Shown: piece by piece, positions 17,950 to 26,521 of the stretch
How the letters are laid out: the number at the start of each line of letters is the position of its first letter
Numbering within the stretch: the first letter of the stretch is position 1
Source of the DNA: Hymenobacter psoromatis
Lineage (GTDB): Bacteria; Bacteroidota; Bacteroidia; Cytophagales; Hymenobacteraceae
Length of the DNA: 64,000 nt
NCBI GenBank assembly: GCA_001596155.1
Contig: CP014771.1
Coordinates: 3,100,001 to 3,164,000, forward strand
Direction of reading: 5' to 3'
Translations under genes and position numbers: made by a program
Notes under the pieces: model-generated
Seen by the model: only the letters and a program-made list of their open reading frames with translations
Database searches by the model: none
What the model was told of the DNA's origin: nothing

Positions 17950-18150
17950 ATCACGGATTACGCGGATTTTAGACGGATTTCACGGATTTTGTGGACGATT
18001 AAATCCTGCCAACTTGCAAATAAGAAAGGCTGCTCTTCAGAGCAGCCTTTCTTATTTCTGTGAATTTCGTGTCTAACTTGAAAAGGTGGCGGAAGAGAAT
18101 CGTCCACGAAATCCGTGAAAATCCGCTAAAATCCGCGTAATCCGTGATTT
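17948..18150. repeat. 53-bp inverted repeat of phased CGGATT units with nested terminator
   Basis: Arms 17948-18000 and 18098-18150 are near-perfect inverse copies. Each arm contains four CGGATT-type units spaced 9-11 bp. The two convergent genes end exactly in the arms: one stop at 17947-17949, the other at 18149-18151. A separate perfect palindrome sits inside (18018-18057). Confidence 0.88.
18018..18057. terminator. Bidirectional hairpin terminator nested in the inverted repeat
   Basis: A perfect 19-bp stem, AAATAAGAAAGGCTGCTCT with its complement, and a 2-base loop (TC). A/T-rich flanks at both bases allow it to work on either strand, serving the convergent ACP-like and YkvA genes. Confidence 0.8.
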
Positions 18151-18871
18151 AGTGGATGTTGCCGCCGGTAGTGGTCGGGCCATTGTTGGGGTGGCGCGAG
18201 CCCTCGGTGGTGTTGCCGGGCACGTCGCCGCGATAGCTTGTGTCGCGGCCCCTGTCGGCACCAGCCTCGTGCACGGGGCGGGTGGTGGAGCTGCTGGGCG
18301 AGCCCAGGCCGGCGTCGGTGGCCGACTGGCCGGTGCCGCTCGGGGCGAGGGGTAGGGCGGTGGTGCCGGCGCTCTTGGCCGACTGGTTAGTAGTGCTGGC
18401 CGAGCGGGTCTGCCACAGCTCATCATCCGCCACCACGGTAGCGGCCCTGGTCGTTTCCCATTCGTGAAATTTATCCAGCTCGTGCTTGATGGATGTCGAA
18501 AACCATGCCACCAGGGCCATGTCATCGAGCAAGCCCACGACCGGGATAAAGTCGGGAATCAGGTCAATCGGCGACAAAAAATACATTAGCACCGCCACAG
18601 CCGCCACCACCGTTGAGGTCGGCACGCCCGTGTATTCGCCCGAAGCACTGAGCTTGATGAGGCGAAACAGGCTTTGCATGGTTTCCCAGGCCTCGTGGGC
18701 CAGCGCCCCGATTTCCTTCTTTTCGCGGGCCTTGTTGAAAGCATTCAGCAGCAAGGTTTTGAGGCGGTGAGGCTGCTTGATATAGCCTTCGGCTGAGGCC
18801 AGAAATTTCTTAAAAAGGGCCGAGGCCGCGATGTCGCGGCCAGAATGGGCAGAGGTTTTAGTAGTAGCCAT
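18149..18871 (-). CDS. YkvA-family (DUF1232) membrane protein with Ser/Thr-rich tail
   Basis: From ATG 18871 the product is 240 residues. The DUF1232 core is about residues 82-125: VAVLMYFLSPIDLIPDFIP followed by VGLLDDMALVAWFSTSI, the family signature. A hydrophobic stretch coincides with that core. The last 90 residues are low-complexity (Ser, Thr, Gly, Asn) and probably disordered. The function of the family is unknown. The frame is open upstream, but that part is not conserved-looking. Confidence 0.82.
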   Translation of the reverse strand: MATTKTSAHSGRDIAASALFKKFLASAEGYIKQPHRLKTLLLNAFNKAREKKEIGALAHEAWETMQSLFRLIKLSASGEYTGVPTSTVVAAVAVLMYFLSPIDLIPDFIPVVGLLDDMALVAWFSTSIKHELDKFHEWETTRAATVVADDELWQTRSASTTNQSAKSAGTTALPLAPSGTGQSATDAGLGSPSSSTTRPVHEAGADRGRDTSYRGDVPGNTTEGSRHPNNGPTTTGGNIH

Positions 18872-18962
18872 GCGGAAAAAGGGGCGAAAATAGCGCGGCG
18901 CGGCCGCAAATGTTTGGTAGTAGCCGTTTACTGCATTCACGGCCCGCAAGTTATGCCGGCGC

Positions 18963-18996
18963 AAAAAAAGGCTCCCGACGCGAACGCCAGGAGCCG
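18963..18996 (-). terminator. Intrinsic terminator after the NlpC/P60 gene
   Basis: On the minus strand GGCTCC...GGAGCC forms a hairpin followed by a run of seven T (A-run 18963-18969 on the plus strand), about 40 bp after the stop at 19037. Confidence 0.8.
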
Positions 18997-19036
18997 CACT
19001 AAACGCTTGGCTAGCAAGCCACCACGATACCAAAAG

Positions 19037-19744
19037 CTACTCGGGCCGGGCACTGGCCGCCGCCGATAGCAGCTCGGCCGCTTCGGTGGGGGTAGCGTCG
19101 GGCGAGAGCGGCTCGGCACCCGCCACGCGGCCCGCCGCGTAAAAATTATGCTGGTAGTAGGCCTGGTGCAGCGAGCTCACCATCACGCCGCCGTTGCAGG
19201 CCGCGTGGGCAAACTTGCCGTCCTTCAAATAGATACCTACGTGGTAGATAGCGCCCTTGCCGTGGCGGAAGAACACCAGGTCGCCGGCCTTCATATCCGT
19301 CTTGGCCACGCGCTGCACGGTCGAGAACATCGAGCGCGAGCTGCGCTTGAGCGTGATGCCGTACACTTTCTTGAACACCTGCGACACGAAGCCCGAGCAG
19401 TCGGTGCCGCGGCGCGAATTGGCACCGTAGCTGTAGGGCGTGCCCAGCCAGTTGGTAATGGTTTGGAGCAGGCTCTGGTTTTCGGTGTGGGCCAGGCGCA
19501 CGCCCAGCGTCTGGGCGTAGTAGCCGTAAGCCAGCGAGTCGCGCGAGGCCGTTATGGTAGCCGGCTCATCGCCGACGGTGGGGGGGGTAGGGGCCTTGGG
19601 ACCCAGCAGGCCCGCCAGCAAAGATGCCTCGGCGAGGGCCGGGGCCGAAGCGCCAACCGAAGCCGGGGCATCGGGCATTTTATCAAAGCAAAAGGAAAGC
19701 GCCAGGGAAGCAGCGGCGAGGCAAGATAGCAGGATGTTCTTCAT
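19037..19744 (-). CDS. Secreted NlpC/P60 cell-wall peptidase
   Basis: Likely endopeptidase that cuts peptide stems of peptidoglycan. The 235 residues begin with a signal peptide (SCLAAASLALSFC may also be a lipobox, which would make it a lipoprotein). The NlpC/P60 domain is about residues 95-210: catalytic Cys in GTDCSGFVSQVF, His in YHVGIYLKDGKFAHA and a downstream polar residue. A Pro/Ala linker precedes it and an Ala/Glu-rich tail follows. Confidence 0.9.
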   Translation of the reverse strand: MKNILLSCLAAASLALSFCFDKMPDAPASVGASAPALAEASLLAGLLGPKAPTPPTVGDEPATITASRDSLAYGYYAQTLGVRLAHTENQSLLQTITNWLGTPYSYGANSRRGTDCSGFVSQVFKKVYGITLKRSSRSMFSTVQRVAKTDMKAGDLVFFRHGKGAIYHVGIYLKDGKFAHAACNGGVMVSSLHQAYYQHNFYAAGRVAGAEPLSPDATPTEAAELLSAAASARPE

Positions 19745-20062
19745 TGTCCGTCGTTGGGAGGAGCACCGGCAGCGCCCTAAAGCTGGCCGCCGGGTAGCAA
19801 AAAAAGGGGTAATCTATTGCGCTAGGCAGGACTGCGTGAGCAGCGGGGATTAAGAGTAAATGAAGGCTGTCAACTACCTTTTCGACTAAAATGCAGGGGA
19901 GTAGTGACTGGCCAAAGCTAAGCAGTAAATTTTCAAACTCCTAGTCTTTTTCTTAGAAAAAACATGTACTTCTTAGAATAGTACCGAATAATGGGCGAAA
20001 ACAACCAAACTATGTTGCAACCATTGGCAAAGAGCCCGCGTAGCAAGCCCGAATTATACACC

Positions 20063-20404
20063 ATGACATCACCCAAGACTTTCGTTAATTCCCCGCTCGC
20101 GCGAGTGGCCCGGTTGGTGCTGGGCGGCAACGCCCGCGTGGCGATGGTGCTGGGCCAGACCGTGCACCTGAGCGGCGCTACCCGCGCCGAGTTTCTGGCC
20201 GACCCCGAGTGGGTGGCGCACGAAGAAGTGCATCTGCGCCAGGTGCGCGACCTGGGCCTACCCCGCTTTTTGTGGCAATACCTCGTCGAGTCGGCGCGGG
20301 TGGGCTACTACCAGAATCGGTTTGAGGTGGAGGCCCGCGAGGGTGCCCGGCTGGCGATGGCAGTCCTGGCCCAGAGCAAGGAAACTGGCGCGCGGCGCGT
20401 TTAG
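20063..20404 (+). CDS. Small HExxH protein (DUF4157-like)
   Basis: A 113-residue protein from ATG 20063 (an in-frame ATG at 19991 would add 24 residues of unremarkable sequence). It has the zinc-binding pattern HEEVHLRQ, preceded by VHLSGATRAEFLADPEWVA, the arrangement seen in short DUF4157-type proteins. A second motif, YQNRFEVEARE, follows about 30 residues later and could give the third ligand. No signal peptide. Whether it is an active protease is not shown. Confidence 0.6.
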   Translation: MTSPKTFVNSPLARVARLVLGGNARVAMVLGQTVHLSGATRAEFLADPEWVAHEEVHLRQVRDLGLPRFLWQYLVESARVGYYQNRFEVEAREGARLAMAVLAQSKETGARRV

Positions 20405-20450
20405 CCGGGCGGCGGGGCCGTATCTTCCCACGGTCCCTACCCCCCTTGCT

Positions 20451-20993
20451 ATGCGCTACGGCCGCCGCTTGCTCACTTTTCTGACGTTGCTGCTGGTTGC
20501 TTCTGCCTTCGCGGTGCGGCCCAGCAGCTGGGCCATCAGCCCCGGCTACACCATTCATTTTAGCGGCGGCAAGGCCGAAGGCACGTTTTCGGGCCTCGCG
20601 GGCACCGTCAATTTTGACTCCGCCGACCCGGCCCAGGCCGTGCTGGACGTGCGCGTGGAGGCCGCTACCATCAGCACGGGCAACCAGCTGAAGGACAAGC
20701 ACGCCCGCGGCGACAGCTGGTTCGACGTGCAGAAATATCCCACCATCCGCTTCGCATCGTCGGCCATTGCCCGGCGCGGCGACGCCTACGTGGCCAATGG
20801 CCGTCTCACGCTGCACGGCGTGACGCGGCTGGTCGTTATCCCGTTTCACTTCGCGCCAGGGGCGGCCGGCCAGGGCGTGTTCACCGGGCAGTTTACCGTC
20901 AATCGCCACGATTACGGCATCGAGGGCAACTTCCTGGGTTTCAGCGTGGGCGACGAGTTCGCGGTGGAGCTGCGGGTGCCGGTGGCGCGGTGA
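20451..20993 (+). CDS. YceI-family periplasmic lipocalin-like protein
   Basis: A 180-residue secreted protein with an N-terminal signal (LLTFLTLLLVASAFA). The YceI barrel shows WAISPGYTIHFSGGKAEGTFSG-type first strands, GNQLKDKHARGDSWFDVQKYPTIRF and VNRHDYGI, all typical. The family binds long isoprenoid or fatty chains; ligand here unknown. ATG at 20451 is preceded by a CCTACCCCCC motif directly upstream. The next gene begins within its last codons or just after. Confidence 0.88.
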   Translation: MRYGRRLLTFLTLLLVASAFAVRPSSWAISPGYTIHFSGGKAEGTFSGLAGTVNFDSADPAQAVLDVRVEAATISTGNQLKDKHARGDSWFDVQKYPTIRFASSAIARRGDAYVANGRLTLHGVTRLVVIPFHFAPGAAGQGVFTGQFTVNRHDYGIEGNFLGFSVGDEFAVELRVPVAR

Positions 20994-21016
20994 GGAAAGC
21001 CCATTCTTTACTAACC

Positions 21017-21751
21017 ATGATGAGATTGCCGCCGACAGAAGACATGCTTGCCAAAGTGCGGAAGTTTGAACGCAACGCGGTTTTGGTAACCTCCGCCGAC
21101 GAAGTTAGGGATGAAATGGGTGTGCCGGAAGCGTGGGTGGACATGCTGCGCCGGCAGAGTGCCGGAGACAAAAGCTGGACCGAGCTGTGGAAGCCCTTCC
21201 AGCACCTGCTGCCGGAGGTGGATGATTTCTTGCAGCATAAAGTGCCCGGCATCTGCCTGCTACTGAAAGAGCAGCAGCCGCCCTCACTGCTTTACGTCTA
21301 CAGTCGGGGAAAAGACCTTTACTTTTTTCGGGGCTGGCCGCCGCTTGGTGACCGGGTGCCCAAGGGCAAAGAGGAGATTTGGGCCTGCCTGCTGCCGGGC
21401 TTGCAGCAGTTCTACCGCAAACTGCACGACGGCTGGACGCAACTTTCTTCCGACGCGATGGGGCCGCTACCGGTCAAGGATATCGGGTATTTGTCGGACC
21501 AAGACTAGGAGCTTGAGCCGGACGAGGAGGCCCAGCTGCCATTCCGGTTGAGCGATGTGGTCACGGTGTTCGGCAATGGCGGTGGAGACCTTCTGGGCCT
21601 GGATATCACACACGGGGTGCGGGCCTCCGAGAGCCACGCGCTTGCCTGGTGGCATGAAGAGCCGCTGGCACCGATGCTAAACATGAACTTCTGAGGACTG
21701 ATGGGTGCCTGGATTGGCGGCCAGGTGGAAGAGGTAGACCTTGCCCCGTAA
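21017..21751 (+). pseudogene. Hypothetical (possibly SMI1/KNR4 SUKH-like) gene with two in-frame stops
   Basis: One reading frame continues from ATG 21017 to TAA 21749, interrupted by TAG at 21506-21508 and TGA at 21692-21694, with no frameshift. Before the first stop: RQSAGDKSWTELWKPFQHLL and KVPGICLLLKEQ; after it: LPFRLSDVVTVFGNGGGDLL, and after the second, GAWIGGQVEEVDLAP. GNGGGDLLGLD resembles SUKH immunity proteins, an uncertain call. Two clean nonsense changes point to a decaying gene. It directly follows the YceI gene. Confidence 0.6.
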
Positions 21752-21897
21752 AGCAGTTTGCCCTGCGGAAACAGGGTTTGCTTGAAATGATAAGCAATTC
21801 CAAGCACTACCGAAGAAGTTTCTGACGCCAACGCAGGTTTTGCGTACTACCTTCAATTCATCAAAACAAGTTTCAGGCAATACCAGAAGAATAGCTG

Positions 21898-22434
21898 ATG
21901 GCAACACGTTATACTACCGCCGAGGTTGTTGAGGCCGTGAACAAGCACCCCGAGCGGTGGCAGAAAGTCACGCGCGAGTCTGCCCTCTCGCTGCCGGTGC
22001 CGCTGGGCAGTCCTGGCCAGGAACAGCTTACGTTCTTTTGGTACATTGCCGGCGGGCCTGCCAACAAACGAATCGCCGGGGCACCAACATTCCGGGTCAC
22101 CGCCAGCCTGAACCAGCTCGACGACATTACGTTCCTGCCAATCCAGCCGGACGACACGCGCTTAGGGGCCGCGCCCGCCACACCGCTCGGCGATTCGCGG
22201 ATAGGCGGCCTGGTGCCAGCTGGTACGATGCAAACGTTTAGGTCCGATTTGTTTACGACGCTGGATTCTGTATTGGACCTGGCCCTCGCCGCCGGGCCAG
22301 TGCCGGACGCGGACAAAGCGGCTGTCGCGCACCTGAATGAACTGTACCACCAGCTGTCAGTACTTGTTCTGTTACCTGCCTACCGCGCGTTGAACCCCTC
22401 TTTTTTCGCCTGGCTGGAACAAAGCGCAACCTGA
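21898..22434 (+). CDS. Hypothetical protein, 178 residues
   Basis: I do not recognise a family. Predicted soluble, with no signal peptide or membrane segment. The first 100 residues look like a mixed alpha/beta fold (VVEAVNKHPERWQKVT; LTFFWYIAGG) and the C-terminal 60 residues are helical (LFTTLDSVLDLALAAG; AVAHLNELYHQLSVLVLL). It stands between two decaying genes (possible SUKH-like and C10 peptidase), so it may belong to an accessory or immunity-type cluster. That context is the only hint. Confidence 0.6.
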   Translation: MATRYTTAEVVEAVNKHPERWQKVTRESALSLPVPLGSPGQEQLTFFWYIAGGPANKRIAGAPTFRVTASLNQLDDITFLPIQPDDTRLGAAPATPLGDSRIGGLVPAGTMQTFRSDLFTTLDSVLDLALAAGPVPDADKAAVAHLNELYHQLSVLVLLPAYRALNPSFFAWLEQSAT

Positions 22435-22491
22435 CTAAATAATTATGTATTTCAGCGTCAGCCCGTTGCTTAGCAACTGCTTGCCGCCTAC

Positions 22492-22527
22492 GCCCTACCC
22501 CAATCAACCGACCGGGGTAGGGCTTTT
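22492..22527. terminator. Terminator built from CTACCCC and GGGGTAG
   Basis: GCCCTACCCC (22492-22501) pairs with GGGGTAGGGC (22514-22523), followed by TTTT. It ends the rightward 178-residue gene and also abuts the SDR remnant on the other strand. Notably, its stem is made of the window's over-represented motif. Confidence 0.8.
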
Positions 22528-22680
22528 CACAGCTGCGCCAGCCGGCCGCCGTCCACGGTCAGGGTGGAGCCGTTGATGAAGGTGGCTTCGTCGGAAGCCA
22601 GAAAGCAGATGGCGGCGGCCAGCTCGTCGGGCGTACCGATTTGGCCGGTAAGGACTTCGGTGCCGTTTGCCACGTTGGGT
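22527..22680 (-). pseudogene. 3' remnant of a second SDR gene
   Basis: About 150 bp strongly matching the 3' end of the intact SDR gene at 24645-25376. It encodes [20 protein letters not shown], then the [14 protein letters not shown] end and a TGA stop; the first 190 or so codons are missing. Upstream of the break (about 22681) comes the promoter region of the C10 peptidase. The arrangement indicates a duplicated SDR gene cut when the peptidase segment arrived or was rearranged. Confidence 0.85.
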
Positions 22681-22696
22681 TAGAGCGCTTGTAAAA

Positions 22697-22745
22697 TATA
22701 TTTGTGCGGTAGTGAATAAAGTAGCGAAGAGGCAGTATATATTTG
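22697..22745 (+). promoter_or_regulatory. Two Bacteroidota -7 boxes before the C10 peptidase
   Basis: TATATTTG occurs at 22697-22704 and at 22738-22745, both fitting TAnnTTTG, in an AT-rich 90-bp segment. The second lies 29 bases before the ATG at 22775 and is the likelier start site. Confidence 0.6.
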
Positions 22746-22774
22746 GGGCGTACTCTTAACCCCCTTTCCTCCTT

Positions 22775-24091
22775 ATGCTCAACCAGCTACCCCCCCCCGT
22801 ACGACTGCTTCGCCAGCTTGTGCTTATTAGCTTAGGCGGCCTAGCTGCTTTTTCGTGTAAGAAAGAAGACGAAGCAGTATTACCACCTGCTGATGCCACC
22901 GCTTATGCCATGACAGTAGCCCAAGCTACCACCGCGGCCGAGAATATCGCGCTCAGGGCGGGAGTTGCGGCCCAGCGCCGCCATAGCTAGCAGAAGAACG
23001 ATACGCAGCGCGTATTTCAGGGCCTTCAGCGCGTGCTGAATCTGACGCCCGTGCCAGCGGCTGATGGTAAGCCCGGCTTATATCTGTGCAACTATGCGCA
23101 AGGCGGCTTTGCCATTATCGCGGCCGACCGCCACATGCAGCCGGTTCTGGCCTTTGCGGAGCGTGGCGCGTTGCCCACTACTTCGTTGGAGGGCACTCGG
23201 GCCGTACCGGAGGGCCTGGCTTCGTGGCTGGAAACCACCCGCCAGATAGCGGCGGCTCTACGCCAGAACCCCAGCGAGAAAAATACCGCGCCAGGCGCTA
23301 CCGCTGCCTGGGCCGCCTTGGTTGACAAACCGGGGGATATAGCCGCTACATTTTTCACCCTTTCCGGCCCAGCCTACCGGGTGCCCGCCGACAACACCCC
23401 ACCCGCCGACCCGCCACCCGTGCAGGTGGGGCCATTGATGCAAACGACATGGGGACAGGGTTGCGGGTACAATGACTATGTTACTAGCAGCAATGAGGGA
23501 GGTGATTATTGTTATCATTGTCCCACCGGCTGCGTTGCCACAGCGCAGGCCCAAGTAATGTATTACTGGAAGTATCCGGCTTATTTTGATTGGGCAAATA
23601 TGGCGCTTAGCTATGGCACCCCCGCAACTGCTCATCTAATGGACGACTTAGGCGGCAAGCTGCACATGGACTATAATCCTACAACTAGCCCTAAAGGTGG
23701 CTCGGGAGCTGACACTGACTATATTGATGATGCGCTCAAAGGCAATTACGGTTATAGTTCTGCTGAATACAATAGCAGCGAAGACCCTGGACTTTACTAA
23801 ACTGTTATTAGCAATCTGAATAACAGAATGCCGGTCATTTTAAGTGGCTTCTCCGCCACGAATTGGTTTGGCTACCCAACTTATGATTCTAATGGGCACT
23901 GCTGGGTTTGCGATGGGTATATCCAAAGCTATTATCAGGGTAGTGGATACCTGCAGTACTCTATGAACTGGGGATGGAAAGGTTACTACAATGGCTGGTT
24001 TGCTTATAATAACTGGCAAGTAACAGAATATAATGGCAAAGTAGACAATTTCAATTATGCCAAAGCCTATACCCTTAACATCCATCCGTAA
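22775..24091 (+). pseudogene. C10-family (streptopain/SpeB-like) cysteine peptidase lipoprotein, two in-frame stops
   Basis: A single frame from ATG 22775 to TAA 24091 is broken by TAG at 22988-22990 and TAA at 23798-23800. A lipoprotein signal (lipobox AAFSC) is followed by an inhibitory propeptide (about 30-165). In the catalytic domain, MQTTWGQGCGYN leads to the nucleophile in CPTGCVATAQAQVMYYWKYP; GHCWVCDGY carries the His and NWGWKGYYNGWF the Trp/Asn region. Both catalytic residues persist, so decay looks recent. The first stop is one base from a Gln codon (CAG). It is unlikely to yield active enzyme unless stops are read through. Confidence 0.88.
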
Positions 24092-24096
24092 TCTAG

Positions 24097-24594
24097 ATGA
24101 GAACTTTACTTATCACTTTAGGATGCTACGCGCTTTTAAGCAGTTGCAAAAAGCAGCCTATTCCTAACGGCAATATCATGCCGCCAGATGCTAATTTAGC
24201 TTTGCTAGATAAACAAGGTAATAGCTTGCTCACCAGCACCTCGACTCCTATCAAAGTGTGGTTTATTCACGATAGCCAGCAAGAATATTTAGGTCAGGAG
24301 TGTGCTGGCGGCGGCTGTACAATGGTGCGCGAAGGCCACAATTATCAAAACAAACCGCTTAAATACCCATTTTATTATGGGTCTCTAGCAATGTCTTTGG
24401 CAAGTGCCGATGGTTATAAGATTTTTTACTTGGAACTTGGCGGCAAAACTGACACGCTTTTCTGGGACGTGCAAAAAACCAGGCCCAACGACCCACTCGA
24501 CAAGTACGACATCGTCTCGGTCAAATTCAACGGCAAGCCGGTAGCCATTGACCAGGACCAGCTACCCATCTACCCTTTACAACGGCTGCACTAA
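24097..24594 (+). CDS. Hypothetical lipoprotein next to the C10 peptidase
   Basis: A 165-residue protein with a lipoprotein signal (lipobox LLSSC, Cys17), then a beta-rich domain (LDKQGNSLLTSTSTPIKVWF; YKIFYLELGGKTDTLFWDV). It starts 5 bp after the peptidase stop, so both were one operon. In Streptococcus and Bacteroides, C10 peptidases are encoded beside small inhibitors; this product could play that part, but no sequence motif shows it. Possible disulfide pair CAGGGC near residue 70. Confidence 0.65.
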   Translation: MRTLLITLGCYALLSSCKKQPIPNGNIMPPDANLALLDKQGNSLLTSTSTPIKVWFIHDSQQEYLGQECAGGGCTMVREGHNYQNKPLKYPFYYGSLAMSLASADGYKIFYLELGGKTDTLFWDVQKTRPNDPLDKYDIVSVKFNGKPVAIDQDQLPIYPLQRLH

Positions 24595-24608
24595 ACTGCT
24601 TCCCTCTA

Positions 24609-24641
24609 AAAACGCCCTGACTACCGGTTAGGGCGTTTTTT
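24609..24641. terminator. Intrinsic terminator between convergent genes
   Basis: AACGCCCT (24610-24617) and AGGGCGTT (24630-24637) form the stem around GACTACCGGTT, followed by a T-run. It ends the lipoprotein transcript and lies just beyond the SDR stop at 24645. Confidence 0.88.
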
Positions 24642-24644
24642 ATG

Positions 24645-25376
24645 TTACAGCTGCGCCAGCCGGCCGCCGTCCACGGTCAGGGTGGAGCCGTTGATGAACG
24701 TGGCCTCATCGGAGGCCAGGAAGCAGATGGCGGCGGCCAGCTCGTCGGGCGTACCGACCTGGCCCGTAATGACTTCGGTGCCATCCATGATGTTGGGGTT
24801 GCTGCGGAGCATGGCGGTTTCGACCGCGCCGGGGGCCACGGCGTTAATGCGGGCCTGGGTGTAGGGCACTTCCAGGCTGAGGCCGCGCACGAAGGCTTCG
24901 AGGCCGCTCTTGCTGGTGGCGTAGGGCGCCACGTTGGGCGTGCTCTGGAAGGCGTGCACCGAGCTAACGGCCACCACGGCTCCGCCCTGCATTTGCGGCA
25001 CGCAGAGCTGGCAGAGCCGGAACGTGGCCCGCAGGTTCACGTTCAGCACGCGGTCCCAGTCGGCGGGCTTGAGGTCCAGAATAGGGGTGAAGGTCATCAT
25101 GGCCGCGTTGCTGATGAGCACGTCGATGCGCTGGTAGCGGGCCAGCACCTGGTTCACGGCGTGCACCAAATCGTTGTCCTTGCCCACGTCGGTTTTAATA
25201 AAGAGCGCGTCGCTACCCCCCGCTTTTATTTCAGCCTCCACGGCGTGGCCGGCTTTCACCTCGCGGCCTAGGCAGATAACGGTGGCACCCTCGCGGCCCA
25301 GGCGCACGGCCGTGGCCCGGCCAATGCCGGAAGTAGCGCCGGTAACTAAGCAAATTTTATTCTGAAAGCGAAACAT
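24645..25376 (-). CDS. Short-chain dehydrogenase/reductase (classical SDR)
   Basis: NAD(P)-dependent oxidoreductase of 243 residues with TGATSGIGRA for the nucleotide loop, NAAMM, the catalytic Ser (SSVHA) and YATSK (Tyr/Lys pair), and the C-terminal GGRLAQL. The arrangement is that of 3-oxoacyl-ACP-reductase-like (FabG-like) enzymes; the substrate cannot be told. A truncated second copy of its 3' end is at 22527-22680. Confidence 0.9.
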   Translation of the reverse strand: MFRFQNKICLVTGATSGIGRATAVRLGREGATVICLGREVKAGHAVEAEIKAGGSDALFIKTDVGKDNDLVHAVNQVLARYQRIDVLISNAAMMTFTPILDLKPADWDRVLNVNLRATFRLCQLCVPQMQGGAVVAVSSVHAFQSTPNVAPYATSKSGLEAFVRGLSLEVPYTQARINAVAPGAVETAMLRSNPNIMDGTEVITGQVGTPDELAAAICFLASDEATFINGSTLTVDGGRLAQL

Positions 25377-25688
25377 AAAGCAATACGATAAAGAGCAGGT
25401 TGCGCAAGGGAAACGGCCGGCGCGGGTAGTTGTTTAAGCAGGGCATGACGAAGCCGGGCACCGGCGAATAGGTGGCCAGCGAATGAAGACGCCGCGCCCT
25501 CTGAGGCGGCCTGACCAAGACCTGCATCCTGGCCTGGTGCCCCATTCCTAGCCGCATAGGGCAAGCGGCGGGCCGGCCCTACCCCCCGCCGGGCACGAGC
25601 GCGCAACCCGGCGGCCATTCCTTACGAATACCTATTCAAGCAACGGCTTACGGGCACGCTGCCCCCACTCACTTAGCTTCTTTTTCCT
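25377..25688. other. Gene-free gap between divergent genes
   Basis: 312 bp upstream of both the SDR gene and the 25689 gene. No coding pattern of its own; one CCTACCCCCC motif near 25578. No clear promoter box was found. Confidence 0.4.
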
Positions 25689-26401
25689 ATGAACCCCACA
25701 AGCAACGCGCCGAGCGGCTCGCACGGCAATGCCTCCGCTCCTGGCAACCTCAAACTCGACGCCTCCCTGTCCAGCAACGAGCCTACTTCGGGCCCCGCCG
25801 GCTCGTCGTACAAAGACTATAAGCAAAAAGACAACGACGGCATTCAGTCCATTCTGGACAGCGGCAAGCAAGGCTGGCAAGAAGGCCGCGAGTGGCTGGC
25901 CAGCAGCGACATGAGCGGCAAAGCCAAAGACCTGGGCAGCCAGGCCCTGTCGAAATTCAATGACCTGACTACCACCCAAAAAATAGTGGGCGTGGGCCTG
26001 CTCACGGCGGGCATCGCCTTCTTGGCCACCCGCGGCAAAAAGCACAAGGACAAAGGCGAATACCGCCTCAAGGACCGCCACTCGCCGTTTGCCAAAAAGT
26101 CGAAGGAGAGCGACCAAGACCGCGGCCCGCGCGCGCAGCAGCGCCCCTGGGGCAGCAGCCGCTACGGCTCGTCGTCGGCCCCGGCCAGCGCGGGCAAAGG
26201 TCGCGTGATGGCCGGCAGCGGCCCCAAGCCCGGCCCCAAGCAGGAGCACCCCGACCACCAGCGCGACCACGGCCAGCGCCCTACCCCCCTGCCGCCGGCC
26301 AACGCCGCGACCAGGGCCCGGCTTCGGGCAGCCACTACGACGTGCATACGTCGGGCGGCCAGAACCCCAATAACCTCGACCAACTCAACAGCGCGTTTTA
26401 G
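25689..26401 (+). pseudogene. Hypothetical membrane-anchored protein, frameshifted in a C6 tract
   Basis: Codes for a Ser/Gly/Asn-rich start, then a helical region (SILDSGKQGWQEGREWLASS; SKFNDLTTTQKIVGVGLLTAG) with one membrane helix near residue 100 and a charged tail. In the tract CCTACCCCCC (C run 26284-26289) the frame is lost: as written it continues to 26429 with an unnatural Arg/Thr-rich end. With one extra C it reads GSHYDVHTSGGQNPNNLDQL and stops at 26399-26401, a far more plausible C-terminus. Family unknown; the first part recalls small stress-related membrane proteins. Confidence 0.65.
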
Positions 26402-26469
26402 GGGGGGTAGCGATTGGCAGAGCCGGTAATATGCCGGCCGGAACCACTTTGCGACTAATAATTAAGGCA

Positions 26470-26501
26470 AAGGGCCGACTGCTAGCGCAGCCGGCCCTTT
26501 T
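26470..26501 (+). terminator. Intrinsic terminator
   Basis: AAGGGCCG (26470-26477) pairs with CGGCCCTT, followed by TTTT. It lies 20 bp before the acyltransferase start and ends the preceding transcript. Confidence 0.75.
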
Positions 26502-26521
26502 GGCGTAAACTTGCCGCACCT

